Shown here piece after piece: positions 18,214 through 27,746 of a DNA stretch of 64,000 nucleotides. The stretch is from Bacillus sp. es.036 (GTDB taxonomy: Bacteria; Bacillota; Bacilli; Bacillales; Guptibacillaceae). A program made the position numbers and the translations under genes. A model generated the notes under the pieces. That model saw only the letters and a program-made list of their open reading frames with translations, made no database searches and was not told where the DNA came from. Location: NCBI RefSeq assembly GCF_002563635.1, contig NZ_PDIZ01000001.1:2728001-2792000 (forward strand), read 5' to 3'. Position 1 is the first letter of the stretch, and each line of letters begins with the position of its first letter.

Positions 18214-18546
18214 TTAATGCGATACCCGACCATTCATCTGTACATCTCTTAATCTTCCATAATCGATGCGTTCCTGGTTTTCTTTGATCGCTTTTATTAA
18301 CTCGTCTATCAGTACCTTTTCATCCGTCACAATAAAGAAACGACAGGATATCATCGCGAAGTCTCCAAAAAATGCTCGACAACCCTCATACCGTTTTGCA
18401 TCACGAAGTGGCTGATATGGAAAAATAAAATTTCCGCTTTCTTCAAAAGCTGGATCAAGAGGATGTTCTTCAAGCTTCTTAATAAGCTCTCGAATCGTCA
18501 GCTCTCGTCCATGCTCATTTTTTCCGATTTCAATTATTTCAAGCAA
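18214..18546 (-). CDS. Unrecognised small soluble protein
   Basis: About 110 residues from a TTG at 18546, chosen because AAGGGGG lies eight bases before it; a frame to 18615 has no ribosome site. Mixed charge, no membrane segment, no known motif; FIFPYQPLRDAKRYEGCRAFFGDFAMISCRF is the most distinctive part. It lies downstream of a structured leader, so its expression may be attenuated. Confidence 0.6.
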   Translation of the reverse strand: MLEIIEIGKNEHGRELTIRELIKKLEEHPLDPAFEESGNFIFPYQPLRDAKRYEGCRAFFGDFAMISCRFFIVTDEKVLIDELIKAIKENQERIDYGRLRDVQMNGRVSH

Positions 18547-18631
18547 GGCTAATTCCCCCTTCTTTACAAGGTTCGAACACAAACGGCTCTGATAGAGGGC
18601 CGTTGAAAGAAACAACTCGTTTACTAAAATA

Positions 18632-18718
18632 AAAAAAGAGTCAGAATAAATTCTGACTCAAACTTATGGGTCACAAAGAGTGAGTATTTACAAAGGGGGG
18701 ACCTGACCTCACTCTTTA
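18632..18718 (-). promoter_or_regulatory. Structured leader with terminator (candidate attenuator)
   Basis: Read on the minus strand: a perfect 10-bp stem AAAGAGTGAG / CTCACTCTTT (18718-18709 with 18685-18676, loop 23 bases), then a terminator GAGTCAGAAT / ATTCTGACTC with seven T at 18660-18632. No minus-strand gene lies upstream that it could terminate, so it looks like a leader of the gene starting at 18546. The loop includes GGTCCCCCC. Confidence 0.5.
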
Positions 18719-18883
18719 CCTTATCTTATGTCGATTTAATCAAGTTGGCTGGACAAGTACCACGGTACAAACATGGAATTTTCCTACGCTTGTATAGCAA
18801 AAGACACACTCATACATGATTTGAACTTCGATCACCATTATAATAGAAAGAAATGGCATTCGGAGCATCATGGAGGGAATAAG

Positions 18884-20371
18884 ATGGAGATCATTGTAAT
18901 TGGTGGAGGTATTGGCGGTCTGACAACTGCTGCCCTGCTCACAAAAGACGGCTATCATGTAACAATTCTAGAAGCTTCGAATGAATGGGGAGGATCTGCT
19001 GGAAAATTCAGCAGAGGAAAATTTCTTTTTCCAGTTGGTGCAACGATGGGAATGGGGTTTGAGGAAGACGGACTACACCACCGAATTTTAAGAGAGTTGG
19101 GACGATCCTTTCCGGCCATCGCAATGGATGAAATTATGCGAATATACCAGGGAAGTCGTGTAATGCCATACTATTCTGATCGAAATCGTCATTTATCAGA
19201 ATGTGCCACCCAATTCCCCGATTATGCAACCAAAATCGTTTCCTTTTATAAAGAGGTATGGAAAATCGGGGCAGAAATTCGAAAGTTAATTGAACCTCTT
19301 CCAGTTGTTCCACCGGTAACTTTATCAGAATGGAAAGGGCTACTTCTATCTCTAAAACCCGGTACACCTCTCCTTTTGCCTTATTTAAGGAAAACAATGG
19401 GAGATCTCCTTATGAAACATAACCTTACAGAAGCAACTGATTTTAAGCATTTTATAGATGGACAATTAATCGATAGTATGCAAACAACTAGTGAAAATTG
19501 TTCAGCGTTAATGGGCTCCCTCGCTCTCGATATTTATCATGAAGGTGCTTACTATACGGAAGGCGGATTATATCGTATTGCTGAAATACTTCAGCAATAT
19601 ATTGAGGAGAACGGTGGAAAAACCTACCGCAGAAAACAAGTCCAAACGATTCGTCGCGAAAATAACCGCTGGGTAGCCATTGATCAAAAAGGAGAGCATT
19701 GGAAAGCAGATCACCTTGTTAGTAACCTACCTGTCCAGGCATTTGTGCCACTTCTACCAGAACCGCTCCAAAAACAACTGCCTCCAAAATTAAGAAGCAG
19801 AAGTCAACTTGCACAGTGGGGAGCGTTTACGATGTATCTAGGTTTGAATGAAATGGTGATCCCTGACTATACCGCTCTGTTTAGCCAGGTCCTCTCCACG
19901 GATGGAGACATGACGGAGGGGAATCACCTCTTCTTATCCCTGTCGAAGTCCAACGATCTTAATCGTGCACCCGCTGGCTTTCGCACGTTGACCGTTAGTA
20001 CACATACAGAACTCCATCACTGGGATACAAAAGAGAAATACGATCAATATAAAAAGAAACTTACTGAAAAAATGCTAACAGGGATCGAACGCGTCATTCC
20101 AAATGTAAGAAGCGGAATTGAAATACAGGTGACTGGAGCTCCTCGAGCATGGGAACGCTTTACGAAAAGACCAAAAGGTATGGTAGGCGGCTTTCCCCAA
20201 ACAAACGAATATAGTCTTTTTAACAGCCTTTCCCATCGCACCGGGCTAGATGGATTATGGCTTTGTGGCGACAGCGTATTTCCAGGTGCTGGTACGATTG
20301 GGGTATCGACGAGCGGTTACCATGTCTACCGATCAATTTTGAAAGATAACAAGAAAACAAAGCTTTTTTAG
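18884..20371 (+). CDS. CrtN/CrtD-like FAD oxidoreductase (carotenoid desaturase family)
   Basis: 495 residues from the ATG at 18884, which has GGAGGG before it; the frame runs 37 codons farther up without a site. N-terminal dinucleotide fold IVIGGGIGGLTTAALL followed by GSAGKF, a central EGGLYRIAEILQQYIEENGG block, and the C-terminal FAD segment LDGLWLCGDSVFPGAGTIGVSTSG. These are marks of phytoene/diapophytoene desaturase-like flavoproteins. No phytoene synthase lies nearby, so the real substrate is open. Confidence 0.8.
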   Translation: MEIIVIGGGIGGLTTAALLTKDGYHVTILEASNEWGGSAGKFSRGKFLFPVGATMGMGFEEDGLHHRILRELGRSFPAIAMDEIMRIYQGSRVMPYYSDRNRHLSECATQFPDYATKIVSFYKEVWKIGAEIRKLIEPLPVVPPVTLSEWKGLLLSLKPGTPLLLPYLRKTMGDLLMKHNLTEATDFKHFIDGQLIDSMQTTSENCSALMGSLALDIYHEGAYYTEGGLYRIAEILQQYIEENGGKTYRRKQVQTIRRENNRWVAIDQKGEHWKADHLVSNLPVQAFVPLLPEPLQKQLPPKLRSRSQLAQWGAFTMYLGLNEMVIPDYTALFSQVLSTDGDMTEGNHLFLSLSKSNDLNRAPAGFRTLTVSTHTELHHWDTKEKYDQYKKKLTEKMLTGIERVIPNVRSGIEIQVTGAPRAWERFTKRPKGMVGGFPQTNEYSLFNSLSHRTGLDGLWLCGDSVFPGAGTIGVSTSGYHVYRSILKDNKKTKLF

Positions 20372-20432
20372 AATAAATTCAGCTTTCTTAGGCAGAATGA
20401 TACTATCATTTATGTTGAAGGAGCGAATGACT

Positions 20433-20612
20433 ATGAACGAAAAGAATAAATTAGTAACTTCCGATAGTGAAAAACTTCTCACTTCTATGCGAGAAGAAAT
20501 TGCCGAAGAATTCCTTGTGATGGAAGCTGTCACCGAGCAAGTAGAGGAAAAAGATTTTTATACGTATCATCTTTTAAAAGAAGCTGAAAAGCTTCGTGAT
20601 CAAAAGAAATAG
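20433..20612 (+). CDS. Unrecognised 59-residue acidic protein
   Basis: Starts at the ATG at 20433, behind GAAGGAG. Sequence is charged and helical with no Cys, no membrane segment: MREEIAEEFLVMEAVTEQ, ending LKEAEKLRDQKK. Follows the oxidoreductase by about 60 bases. No family recognised. Confidence 0.65.
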   Translation: MNEKNKLVTSDSEKLLTSMREEIAEEFLVMEAVTEQVEEKDFYTYHLLKEAEKLRDQKK

Positions 20613-20684
20613 TCCTTTCACAACAATGACGTATGGAGAATCCTGTAGTATACTTCTAGTAATTGATTTAAAGGAATGGTGCTT

Positions 20685-21326
20685 ATGACAACTCATACGT
20701 TTACGGTTGGTGAAGAACGTGCAAATTATATCACCCATGGAATCGGAGCAATTATTAGTCTTGCTGCTCTCGTCATATTAATTGTCTTTGCATCTCTTTA
20801 CGGAACAGCATGGCATATTGTCAGCTTTACGCTTTTTGGCGCAACGATGCTACTGCTTTATACAGCTTCTACCCTTGTGCATAGCTTTCCCGCAGGAAAA
20901 GCAAAAGACTTTTTTGAAATACTTGATCACTCTTCCATCTATTTTTTTATCGCAGGAACGTACACCCCCTTTTTATTTATAGTCATTGAGGGCTGGCTTG
21001 GCTGGACATTGTTTGGAATTGTATGGGGCCTCGCGATTATTGGAACAGTTTTCAAAGCTTATTTTGTCAAAAAGTTTCTCTTTATCTCAACGATTCTTTA
21101 CGTTTTAATGGGCTGGCTCATCGTTCTTGCCTGGAATCCACTTACCCAGAACCTGCACCCAAATGGAATGATGCTACTAGTGATTGGGGGAATCCTCTAT
21201 ACAATAGGTGCTGTGTTCTATGTATGGAGAGCTTTTAAATACCATCATGCTGTTTGGCATTTATTTGTTGTAGGTGGAACGCTCGCTCACTTTTTCTGTG
21301 TTCTGTTATACGTTTTACCATTGTAA
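20685..21326 (+). CDS. Hemolysin III family membrane protein (PAQR)
   Basis: 213 residues from the ATG at 20685 with AAGGAATGG before it. Seven hydrophobic segments. PAQR signatures: EERANYITHGIGA at the start, STLVHSF, LDHSSIYFFIAGTYTPF and the C-terminal AVWHLFVVGGTLAHFF, giving the conserved Ser/His/Asp metal-type residues. Members are called hemolysin III, but membrane homeostasis or hydrolase roles are as likely. Single gene with terminator. Confidence 0.9.
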   Translation: MTTHTFTVGEERANYITHGIGAIISLAALVILIVFASLYGTAWHIVSFTLFGATMLLLYTASTLVHSFPAGKAKDFFEILDHSSIYFFIAGTYTPFLFIVIEGWLGWTLFGIVWGLAIIGTVFKAYFVKKFLFISTILYVLMGWLIVLAWNPLTQNLHPNGMMLLVIGGILYTIGAVFYVWRAFKYHHAVWHLFVVGGTLAHFFCVLLYVLPL

Positions 21327-21333
21327 AGCTATT

Positions 21334-21364
21334 CCTCTGCACGAATCGTGCAGAGGTTTTTTTA
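21334..21364 (+). terminator. Terminator of the hemolysin III gene
   Basis: CCTCTGCACG / CGTGCAGAGG stem followed by seven T. Confidence 0.92.
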
Positions 21365-21440
21365 TTTTAAATCGAGGCGAAAACTTTTTATCAACACCAT
21401 TCGTCATAGCAGTAGAATAATGTTAAAAGGATGAACGTTT

Positions 21441-22304
21441 GTGATTGAAGTATCTCATCTTACAAAACAATTTAAGAAAAAGAAAGTTCTCCATGATCTC
21501 AATTTATCTGTTGAGGGTGGTATGGTTGGACTAGTAGGCCCTAACGGTGCTGGAAAAACGACGTTTATGAGAATGCTGGCTGCTGTATCGAAACCTTCTT
21601 CTGGAGATATCATCGTTAATGGGTATTCTATTCAAAAAGAAGCTTCAAGCGTTCGCAAAGAAATTGGCTACCTCCCTCAGCACTTTCAGCTTTATCCGCA
21701 GCTTACTGCATCAGAGTTTCTCGATTATACCGGACAGCTTAAGCAAGATCGGGACTATGATCATGAAATGGAAAAGAACCGCTTGCTTGATGCTCTTAAC
21801 TTAAGAAGTCAACAAAATCAGAAAATCAAGACGTACTCGAATGGGATGAAACAGCGCCTTGGTATTGCACAGGCCCTCTACGGGGAACCTTCGCTTATGA
21901 TCTTTGATGAACCTTCTGCAGGATTAGACCCTGAAGAACGCTTACGCTTTCGAAACATCATGGCAGATGTTTCAAGTAGAAGGACGGTCATTTTATCCAC
22001 ACACATCGTAGAAGATATTGAATCAAGCTGTGACACGTTAATCGTTTTAAATAAAGGCGAGATTTTATTTATCGGAACGCCTTTTGATCTACAATGCAAA
22101 GGAAACGGACTTGTTTGGGAATTTGATCTTGAAGATGATGACTGGAATCAACTTGCTGGACTGCAAATGACGCTAACAAAAAGAAAGGCCAACGGATTAC
22201 ATTGTCGTGCCATTTCACCTGTAGCTCCGTTTGACTTCGCAGAAGCCGTCAATCCCACACTTGAAGAGGGCTACATGGCTTTGATTGGGCGTGATGGTAC
22301 ATGA
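21441..22304 (+). CDS. ABC transporter ATP-binding protein
   Basis: 287 residues, GTG start at 21441 after AAAGGATG. Walker A GPNGAGKTT (about 33-41), signature YSNGMKQRLGIAQ, Walker B LMIFDEPSAGLDP, H-loop STHIVED. BcrA/NatA-like export ATPase. Its stop overlaps the next start (ATGA), so it is coupled to the permease. First gene of a five-gene operon that also codes for an ECF sigma factor. Confidence 0.93.
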   Translation: MIEVSHLTKQFKKKKVLHDLNLSVEGGMVGLVGPNGAGKTTFMRMLAAVSKPSSGDIIVNGYSIQKEASSVRKEIGYLPQHFQLYPQLTASEFLDYTGQLKQDRDYDHEMEKNRLLDALNLRSQQNQKIKTYSNGMKQRLGIAQALYGEPSLMIFDEPSAGLDPEERLRFRNIMADVSSRRTVILSTHIVEDIESSCDTLIVLNKGEILFIGTPFDLQCKGNGLVWEFDLEDDDWNQLAGLQMTLTKRKANGLHCRAISPVAPFDFAEAVNPTLEEGYMALIGRDGT

Positions 22305-24556
22305 GAAAATGGCTCGTTCAATTTAAACTTGAATTATCGTTTTTGTTTAAAAGCTGGATTTTTACGCCTCTTCCGTTTGTTTACTTGATTTGGTTACTTT
22401 TTAGCATGAATACCAATCAGGATGGCATTCATGGGAATCTCTATCGAACGACCTATGAAACCACCCACTCGCTTATTTTCATTCTTGTTACCGGCTTATG
22501 TATTCTTATCGGAGTTTATCTCATACGTCGTGATGTTGGAAATGAATCTTTTGAATGGCATCAATCCTTCCCTGTGTCTAATTTCATTTTCATATCGGCT
22601 AAATTTGGTTCGGCTCTTCTCTATATGACGATCTTTACGATTCTCATGACGACTACTTACTTTATATTTGCTACAAATGAGAACATTGCTATACCAGAAA
22701 CGCTGACGATTTTACGGTTCTTTTTCGTTCAATATGAAGTAACCTTCTTTATTAGCTTATCTCTTGGCATGCTTTTATCTGTGTTAATAAAAAATCGATT
22801 TGTCTATTTAATTGCGTTCTGTGCCTGGATGTTTGGAACGCTTTTCATGGAAATTTTCATTATTAATCAAGGAGAACTTTTCTATCTAAAAGCGTTTCAC
22901 CTCACCTACTTATTTGTTGATTCAGTACTAATTAACGGGACGTGGGGCATTCAATTGATGAAAGAAGAAATAGCATTGCAGCGTCTTTTTGTTACGACAG
23001 TAGCCGGCTTTCTTCTTGTCCTCATTATCTTTATTCTTAATATTCGTAGACCTCACCAATACGACAAACTTTGGAGAGGTATGCTGATTCTAAGTGCTGG
23101 AATCGTTATTGTTTCTTACCTTCCATACGCTTCTTTATGGAGTGAACGAATGAGGGAATTTAGCGAGATAAAAGAACAATCACCTTTTATTACAAGTGGC
23201 GAAGACGGTGAACATCGCTACATGACATTTCCGCCGCTTCCTCACCCAGATGGACTTTTGGATGGCGAAGGTGAGCTCTATCAACCAGAACGCTTTAACA
23301 TTGAAAAGTACGACATTTCGATCGATCAACAAAAAGAGAATTCTCTTTCAATTGAAGCCAGCCTCACGCTTCCGGAAGATGAATTTTCAACGAACGAGGT
23401 GATTAAATTCACACTGAATCAAACATTTACTGTAAAAGATGTGATAATCGATCATCAGACGGTTCCGTTTACAAGAGAAAATGATTTTATAACGATTTCA
23501 TTACCTGATCATACTCACTCACCCGTTATTCAGTTGAACTATGAGGGAACTTATGAACTCTGGGCATCTAATTACGGGCAAGAATACTATCCAGGATACG
23601 TTGGTGGAGATCAGATGATCATGCCTTCTCAATCAGCATGGTACCCGTTGCCTGGCCATCAATATCTTTACGATATGAATGGCCAGTCTCAGACGAATGT
23701 AGAACTAGACAATCGAGCGCTCTTTAACGTTACGGTGAACATGACTTCACCCATATATGGAACAATTGAAGAACATCAGTTAGCGAACGGCTCGTATCAA
23801 CTTAAAGGAAAAACTTCCAAGCTCGACCTCTATTCAGGGGATCTTGTAGAAGTTCCATCGGATTATTTTCCATTTACGATTGTCACAAATAGCTATAATC
23901 AGTCACGCGCTCAATCGTTCATGTCCGAATTAGACAAACGACTTCTTTATACCGATCGATACCTTACGAAAGAGATTGAACCAATGAGTCATCTCTTTCT
24001 ATTACCTGTCGAAAATATTCGCTGGGCAAATTATATGAGACAACAGGGGTTTATTGACCAAAATTATCTTCTAAGTGAGTCGTCCTTCTATCAACTAGAT
24101 GAGGCATACTTACTGAAGCTGTTTCTTCAAATTAACCTTTTGCATGACAGTACAGAAATATATGGATACGACGAAGGGGAGTTAGTGACTAGCGCCATTC
24201 TAAGTGCTTACGCTTACCTCTATGAAATAGAAAATGGAAATGAAGAAAAAGCCTCCGCTACTAGAGGATTAGTTATTACACTTAATGACGACATTCCAAT
24301 TGAGAACTATAGTGAAGAAGAGATTAAAGCAAATCGAATTTTCACTATGATTAAAACGGCAGTAGAATCTGGAAAAGAAAAGCAAGTAAAAGAGGTACTA
24401 AACCGGATTTATAGCGAAGAATGGATTGATCCGGGATTCCCTTCCGATTTCTCTTTATTCCGTGAACCATCGACACTTCTCTCCTTTGAAGATTGGCAGC
24501 GAATATGGGACGAAGTGATGCAAGAAAGTCAGAAACGAAAGGAGAAGGTTTCATGA
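22301..24556 (+). CDS. ABC permease with large extracellular M1-peptidase-like domain
   Basis: 751 residues. N-terminal half (to about residue 275) has about seven membrane segments like ABC-2 permeases. The rest is a soluble domain: a beta-sandwich-like stretch (YDISIDQQKENSLSIEASL) and QSAWYPLPGHQY, which resemble the N-terminal region of M1 aminopeptidases fused to some transporters. I find no HExxH zinc motif, so it is not an active peptidase. Coupled to the ATPase gene before it and to the sigma factor after it by ATGA overlaps. Confidence 0.8.
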   Translation: MRKWLVQFKLELSFLFKSWIFTPLPFVYLIWLLFSMNTNQDGIHGNLYRTTYETTHSLIFILVTGLCILIGVYLIRRDVGNESFEWHQSFPVSNFIFISAKFGSALLYMTIFTILMTTTYFIFATNENIAIPETLTILRFFFVQYEVTFFISLSLGMLLSVLIKNRFVYLIAFCAWMFGTLFMEIFIINQGELFYLKAFHLTYLFVDSVLINGTWGIQLMKEEIALQRLFVTTVAGFLLVLIIFILNIRRPHQYDKLWRGMLILSAGIVIVSYLPYASLWSERMREFSEIKEQSPFITSGEDGEHRYMTFPPLPHPDGLLDGEGELYQPERFNIEKYDISIDQQKENSLSIEASLTLPEDEFSTNEVIKFTLNQTFTVKDVIIDHQTVPFTRENDFITISLPDHTHSPVIQLNYEGTYELWASNYGQEYYPGYVGGDQMIMPSQSAWYPLPGHQYLYDMNGQSQTNVELDNRALFNVTVNMTSPIYGTIEEHQLANGSYQLKGKTSKLDLYSGDLVEVPSDYFPFTIVTNSYNQSRAQSFMSELDKRLLYTDRYLTKEIEPMSHLFLLPVENIRWANYMRQQGFIDQNYLLSESSFYQLDEAYLLKLFLQINLLHDSTEIYGYDEGELVTSAILSAYAYLYEIENGNEEKASATRGLVITLNDDIPIENYSEEEIKANRIFTMIKTAVESGKEKQVKEVLNRIYSEEWIDPGFPSDFSLFREPSTLLSFEDWQRIWDEVMQESQKRKEKVS

Positions 24557-25113
24557 CAGATGAAGAATTAGTACTGGCAATGGCTCGTGGAAATCAAGCT
24601 GCTTTTGAAGCTTTCGTTCATCGCTACCACGCACCGCTTCTTGGCTACCTTGAGCGAATGTTGCGCGATCGAAAAAAGGCAGAAGATGTCGTCCAGGATA
24701 CTTTTCTAAAATTAATCAAACAGCTGAAATCAAATAAAATTCCTGAAAAAATAAAGCCGTGGCTCTATCAAGTCGCCACAAACCAATGCAGAGACTACTG
24801 GAAAAGCGCAGGGTTTAGATCGGAAAAACAAATCCTCGACTTTATACCTGATCAGCCTGATAAAGAGCCATCAGTCGTTGAGTTATTTGAGCGTCAGGAA
24901 TCACGAGTAGAATTTCTTAAAAAGCTTGATACCTTATCAGAAACACAAAGAGAAATTGTTTATTTACGTTTTTATCAGGAGTTAAAATATCAAGAGATAG
25001 CAGAAACATTAGAACTGCCGCTTGGCACGGTAAAATCAAACTTATTTCATGCCTTAAAGAAACTAAAAGCATCTTTAGCTCGAAAGGAGGAAGTTAACCA
25101 TGCAAAACATTGA
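24553..25113 (+). CDS. ECF-type RNA polymerase sigma factor
   Basis: 186 residues from the ATG at 24553, overlapping the previous stop. Region 2: FVHRYHAPLLGYLERMLRDRKKAEDVVQDTFLKLIK; region 4: LSETQREIVYLRFYQELKYQEIAETLELPLGTVKSNLFHALKKLK. Lies inside an ABC transporter operon and overlaps the next gene, a membrane protein that may be its anti-sigma factor. Likely drives the operon itself; the target promoter is not identified. Confidence 0.92.
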   Translation: MTDEELVLAMARGNQAAFEAFVHRYHAPLLGYLERMLRDRKKAEDVVQDTFLKLIKQLKSNKIPEKIKPWLYQVATNQCRDYWKSAGFRSEKQILDFIPDQPDKEPSVVELFERQESRVEFLKKLDTLSETQREIVYLRFYQELKYQEIAETLELPLGTVKSNLFHALKKLKASLARKEEVNHAKH

Positions 25114-25900
25114 TCTTGAGTTAGAAAAGCTAGAAGAAGATTTAGAGCAGCCTCTCAAGTCCTATCTGGCTACGTCACCCCGTTCAGAGGATACGCAGAA
25201 ACTTCTTTTGTCCTTACAGGATTCTTTTGACGAACTAAAACCGTCTCAGGTCGAATTTCAATTCGATCAAGATGCGGAACCAGCAAAGCCTTCACTCGCA
25301 AAACAATGTCTCAATCAATTAAGCTCTTATCACTGGGCTTACTGGTTAATAAGCTTTCTCATTTTTGCCATGCTAACGGTTATCTCTTCTGGCAGTATGG
25401 AATCAGATAGTTTATTCCCGATTGTTGTACCAATTTATTTACTATTTGGCGTTCTTTATAGTTACAAAACGTGGAATAAGGAAATGCGCATGGTCGAATC
25501 GATTACCCCATTCCCACCAGCTCTCTTATTATTAAGCAAATTACTTGTGGTTCTCGTAGTAAACATCGGCCTTTCGCTGTTATCCACGCTTTATATTGTC
25601 TCAGATAATACGATGATTAATCCCAGTACTTTTCTGTTGCATTGGTTTGCACCGCTTCTCTTCTTAACGGGCTTGCTTGCTTTCGTAATGTTTCATAAAG
25701 GTGTCATCGCAGGATTTATCGCAGCGCTGTTCGGATGGGTTTTGACATTCCTTGTTTTACCTTATACGGTGTTCGCACTTTCGGGTGAGGCGTTTCAACA
25801 GAACTTCTTATTTGTTGTCTCTTACCTCGTTATTCTAGGTCTAGGTGTAGGTATGCTTTTCTTATCATATCGGAAAAGTTTACGCCTTTCCTACTTATGA
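25100..25900 (+). CDS. Six-TM membrane protein, possible anti-sigma partner or permease
   Basis: 266 residues; starts 14 bases before the sigma-factor stop with GGAGG inside that gene. Residues 1-75 are acidic and cytoplasmic, followed by about six membrane segments. The combination of a soluble N-terminus and overlap with an ECF gene is what anti-sigma factors show, but there is no HxxxCxxC zinc motif. It may instead, or also, be the permease partner of the ATPase that follows. Confidence 0.6.
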   Translation: MQNIDLELEKLEEDLEQPLKSYLATSPRSEDTQKLLLSLQDSFDELKPSQVEFQFDQDAEPAKPSLAKQCLNQLSSYHWAYWLISFLIFAMLTVISSGSMESDSLFPIVVPIYLLFGVLYSYKTWNKEMRMVESITPFPPALLLLSKLLVVLVVNIGLSLLSTLYIVSDNTMINPSTFLLHWFAPLLFLTGLLAFVMFHKGVIAGFIAALFGWVLTFLVLPYTVFALSGEAFQQNFLFVVSYLVILGLGVGMLFLSYRKSLRLSYL

Positions 25901-25910
25901 GGTGGTGTGA

Positions 25911-26792
25911 ATGATCAAAGTAAAGAACGTCAAACATGACCGAAAACACTTTTCTCTTTCCATTCCAGAATTAGCTTTGGGTAAAGGCATTACTATTTTA
26001 GTTGGCAAGAACGGGGCTGGTAAATCAACGTTACTTCAACTAATTGCAACCGCCTTAAAGCCTCACAGAGGTACCATTCAATACGGTGGGAAAACCATTG
26101 ATGACGCCCTCCCCTTCATTCGTAAAAATATCGGATTTCTTCCAACCGGTATTGAACTATATGAAGAAATGAGAGTAAAACGATTTCTGCGCTACATGAG
26201 TGAATTAAAAGGTGTTGTGAATGAAGATGCTGTTGCACGATCGCTTGTTGGCCTGCACCTTCAAGACGTGAAACGTGCCAAAATCAAAACCCTCTCACAG
26301 GGGATGAAACAAAGAGTTGGAATTGCCCAGGCAATTCTGGACTGTCCGCCTATCTTGCTACTTGATGAACCATTAAACTACCTGGATAGTCGTGAACGAA
26401 AAAACGTCGTCTCGCTTTTAACAAGATATGCACAATCAAGACTTGTCCTCATTGCCACACATGAGTTAAATGAATGGGAAGATATGGCGGACGAGGTGAT
26501 CTGGCTTCAAGAAGGAAAAGTTCTTTTTAAAGGACCAATCAACCTGTGGAAAACACATCTACCTTTACGTGTGTATAAAGGTCAAATTCCTCTCTCTAAA
26601 ATCAAAGATCTTGACCAAGAACGAATCATTCATATGAAGCGAGGACATGATCATTATTTGATTAAATATATCGATGTAACAAAACCATTTGAGCATTTTA
26701 AAGAAGCCGAAGTTACGATCGAAGATGCTTACTTTATACGAAAGAAATCTAGAGATCAAGGAACCATCCCTCCTCATCATCTGATATTCTAA
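25911..26792 (+). CDS. ABC transporter ATP-binding protein
   Basis: 293 residues. Walker A GKNGAGKST, signature LSQGMKQRVGIAQ, Walker B ILLLDEPLNYLDS, H-loop ATHELNE. The Walker B context LNYLD departs from the usual SGLD. Ten bases after the membrane-protein gene, with GAGGTGG before the ATG. Ends the five-gene operon; terminator follows at once. Confidence 0.9.
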   Translation: MIKVKNVKHDRKHFSLSIPELALGKGITILVGKNGAGKSTLLQLIATALKPHRGTIQYGGKTIDDALPFIRKNIGFLPTGIELYEEMRVKRFLRYMSELKGVVNEDAVARSLVGLHLQDVKRAKIKTLSQGMKQRVGIAQAILDCPPILLLDEPLNYLDSRERKNVVSLLTRYAQSRLVLIATHELNEWEDMADEVIWLQEGKVLFKGPINLWKTHLPLRVYKGQIPLSKIKDLDQERIIHMKRGHDHYLIKYIDVTKPFEHFKEAEVTIEDAYFIRKKSRDQGTIPPHHLIF

Positions 26793-26829
26793 AAAAGTAG
26801 CCCTTATTTATCAGGGGCTACTTTTTTTA
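26791..26829 (+). terminator. Terminator of the ABC/ECF operon
   Basis: AAAAAAGTAGCCC / GGGGCTACTTTTTT hairpin. Confidence 0.92.
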
Positions 26830-26888
26830 GCAGGTGCTTTCCTCTCTATAGCGAACTAATGGTTAACCGAGTAAAGAAGGTGATTTCC

Positions 26889-27644
26889 TTGCAAAAGCAA
26901 TCTCTAGGTATGATCTATGAATTTATTCTCGCCCTTCTTCTTATCTATTCACTCGTCGTTGATTTGCCAGATCCTGAAGGGGCGGCACTCGATTTCTTTA
27001 TTTGGATCCTATTTTTGATTGATTACGCGACACGGCTTTTCTTAAGCGAAAACAAGTGGACTTTCATTAAACAGCATCCGCTTGATTTAATTGCCATTAT
27101 CCCTCTCGATCAGTTGTTTCGAACTGCAAGATTTGTTCGATTCATACGCGTTATTCGTTTAGTGGCCCTTATCAATCACCGCACTTCTATGTTTGAACTA
27201 TTTTTCACAAAATACAAGATTGATCGCGCCTTTGTCTATGTGATTTCGCTTCTATTTATTTCTGCTCTTTCAATGAAATGGATCGAACCGGAGTTTGAAA
27301 CCTATGGGGATGCACTCTGGTGGGCAGTTGTCACAACGACGACTGTCGGCTATGGTGACTTATATCCTGAAACAACGGTCGGAAAAATTGTGGCAGGCGT
27401 TTTAATGATTGTCGGCATCGGGACGATTGGGGTGATTACAGGGACGGTTGCAGCGATGTTTTCAAATAATAACCGAAATAACCTACCGTCTGAATTAGAA
27501 GATATAAGAAGAAAGATTAACAGCTATCCAAACATTAACCAGCTCGACTACAAGCATATGATCGAAAAACTTGAAGAAATCCAAAAAAGAGAAGCGAGAA
27601 AGGATACTGATGAACAGAGGGAAACGAAACATCAAACATCTTAA
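26889..27644 (+). CDS. Voltage-gated-type potassium channel protein
   Basis: 251 residues from a TTG at 26889 chosen for AAGAAGGTG before it; an ATG at 26859 has no site. Selectivity filter TTTTVGYGDLYPET, preceded by the pore helix and followed by an inner helix. Upstream are four membrane segments with an S4-like run RTARFVRFIRVIRLV, so this is a six-TM KvAP-like channel. The C-terminus is a short coiled segment with no RCK domain. Single gene. Confidence 0.88.
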   Translation: MQKQSLGMIYEFILALLLIYSLVVDLPDPEGAALDFFIWILFLIDYATRLFLSENKWTFIKQHPLDLIAIIPLDQLFRTARFVRFIRVIRLVALINHRTSMFELFFTKYKIDRAFVYVISLLFISALSMKWIEPEFETYGDALWWAVVTTTTVGYGDLYPETTVGKIVAGVLMIVGIGTIGVITGTVAAMFSNNNRNNLPSELEDIRRKINSYPNINQLDYKHMIEKLEEIQKREARKDTDEQRETKHQTS

Positions 27645-27662
27645 TACGCTTAACCAAATAAA

Positions 27663-27708
27663 ATTCCCCTAAAAGGCGTTTGAAAGAACAAACGCCTTTT
27701 AAGGGAAT
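27663..27708 (+). terminator. Long hairpin terminator, bidirectional
   Basis: Twenty-base arms ATTCCCCTAAAAGGCGTTTG and its complement with a six-base loop. It separates the channel gene from the convergent cupin gene; T-runs are weak. Confidence 0.7.
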
Positions 27709-27746
27709 GAGCCAAAAATATTCCGTTCAAATCAACTTACTCGCTA

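Noticed and set aside
18740-18958. Minus-strand frame of 72 codons
   Set aside because: Overlaps the start of the oxidoreductase gene and lacks a ribosome site; it would be the only gene to justify the terminator at 18632.
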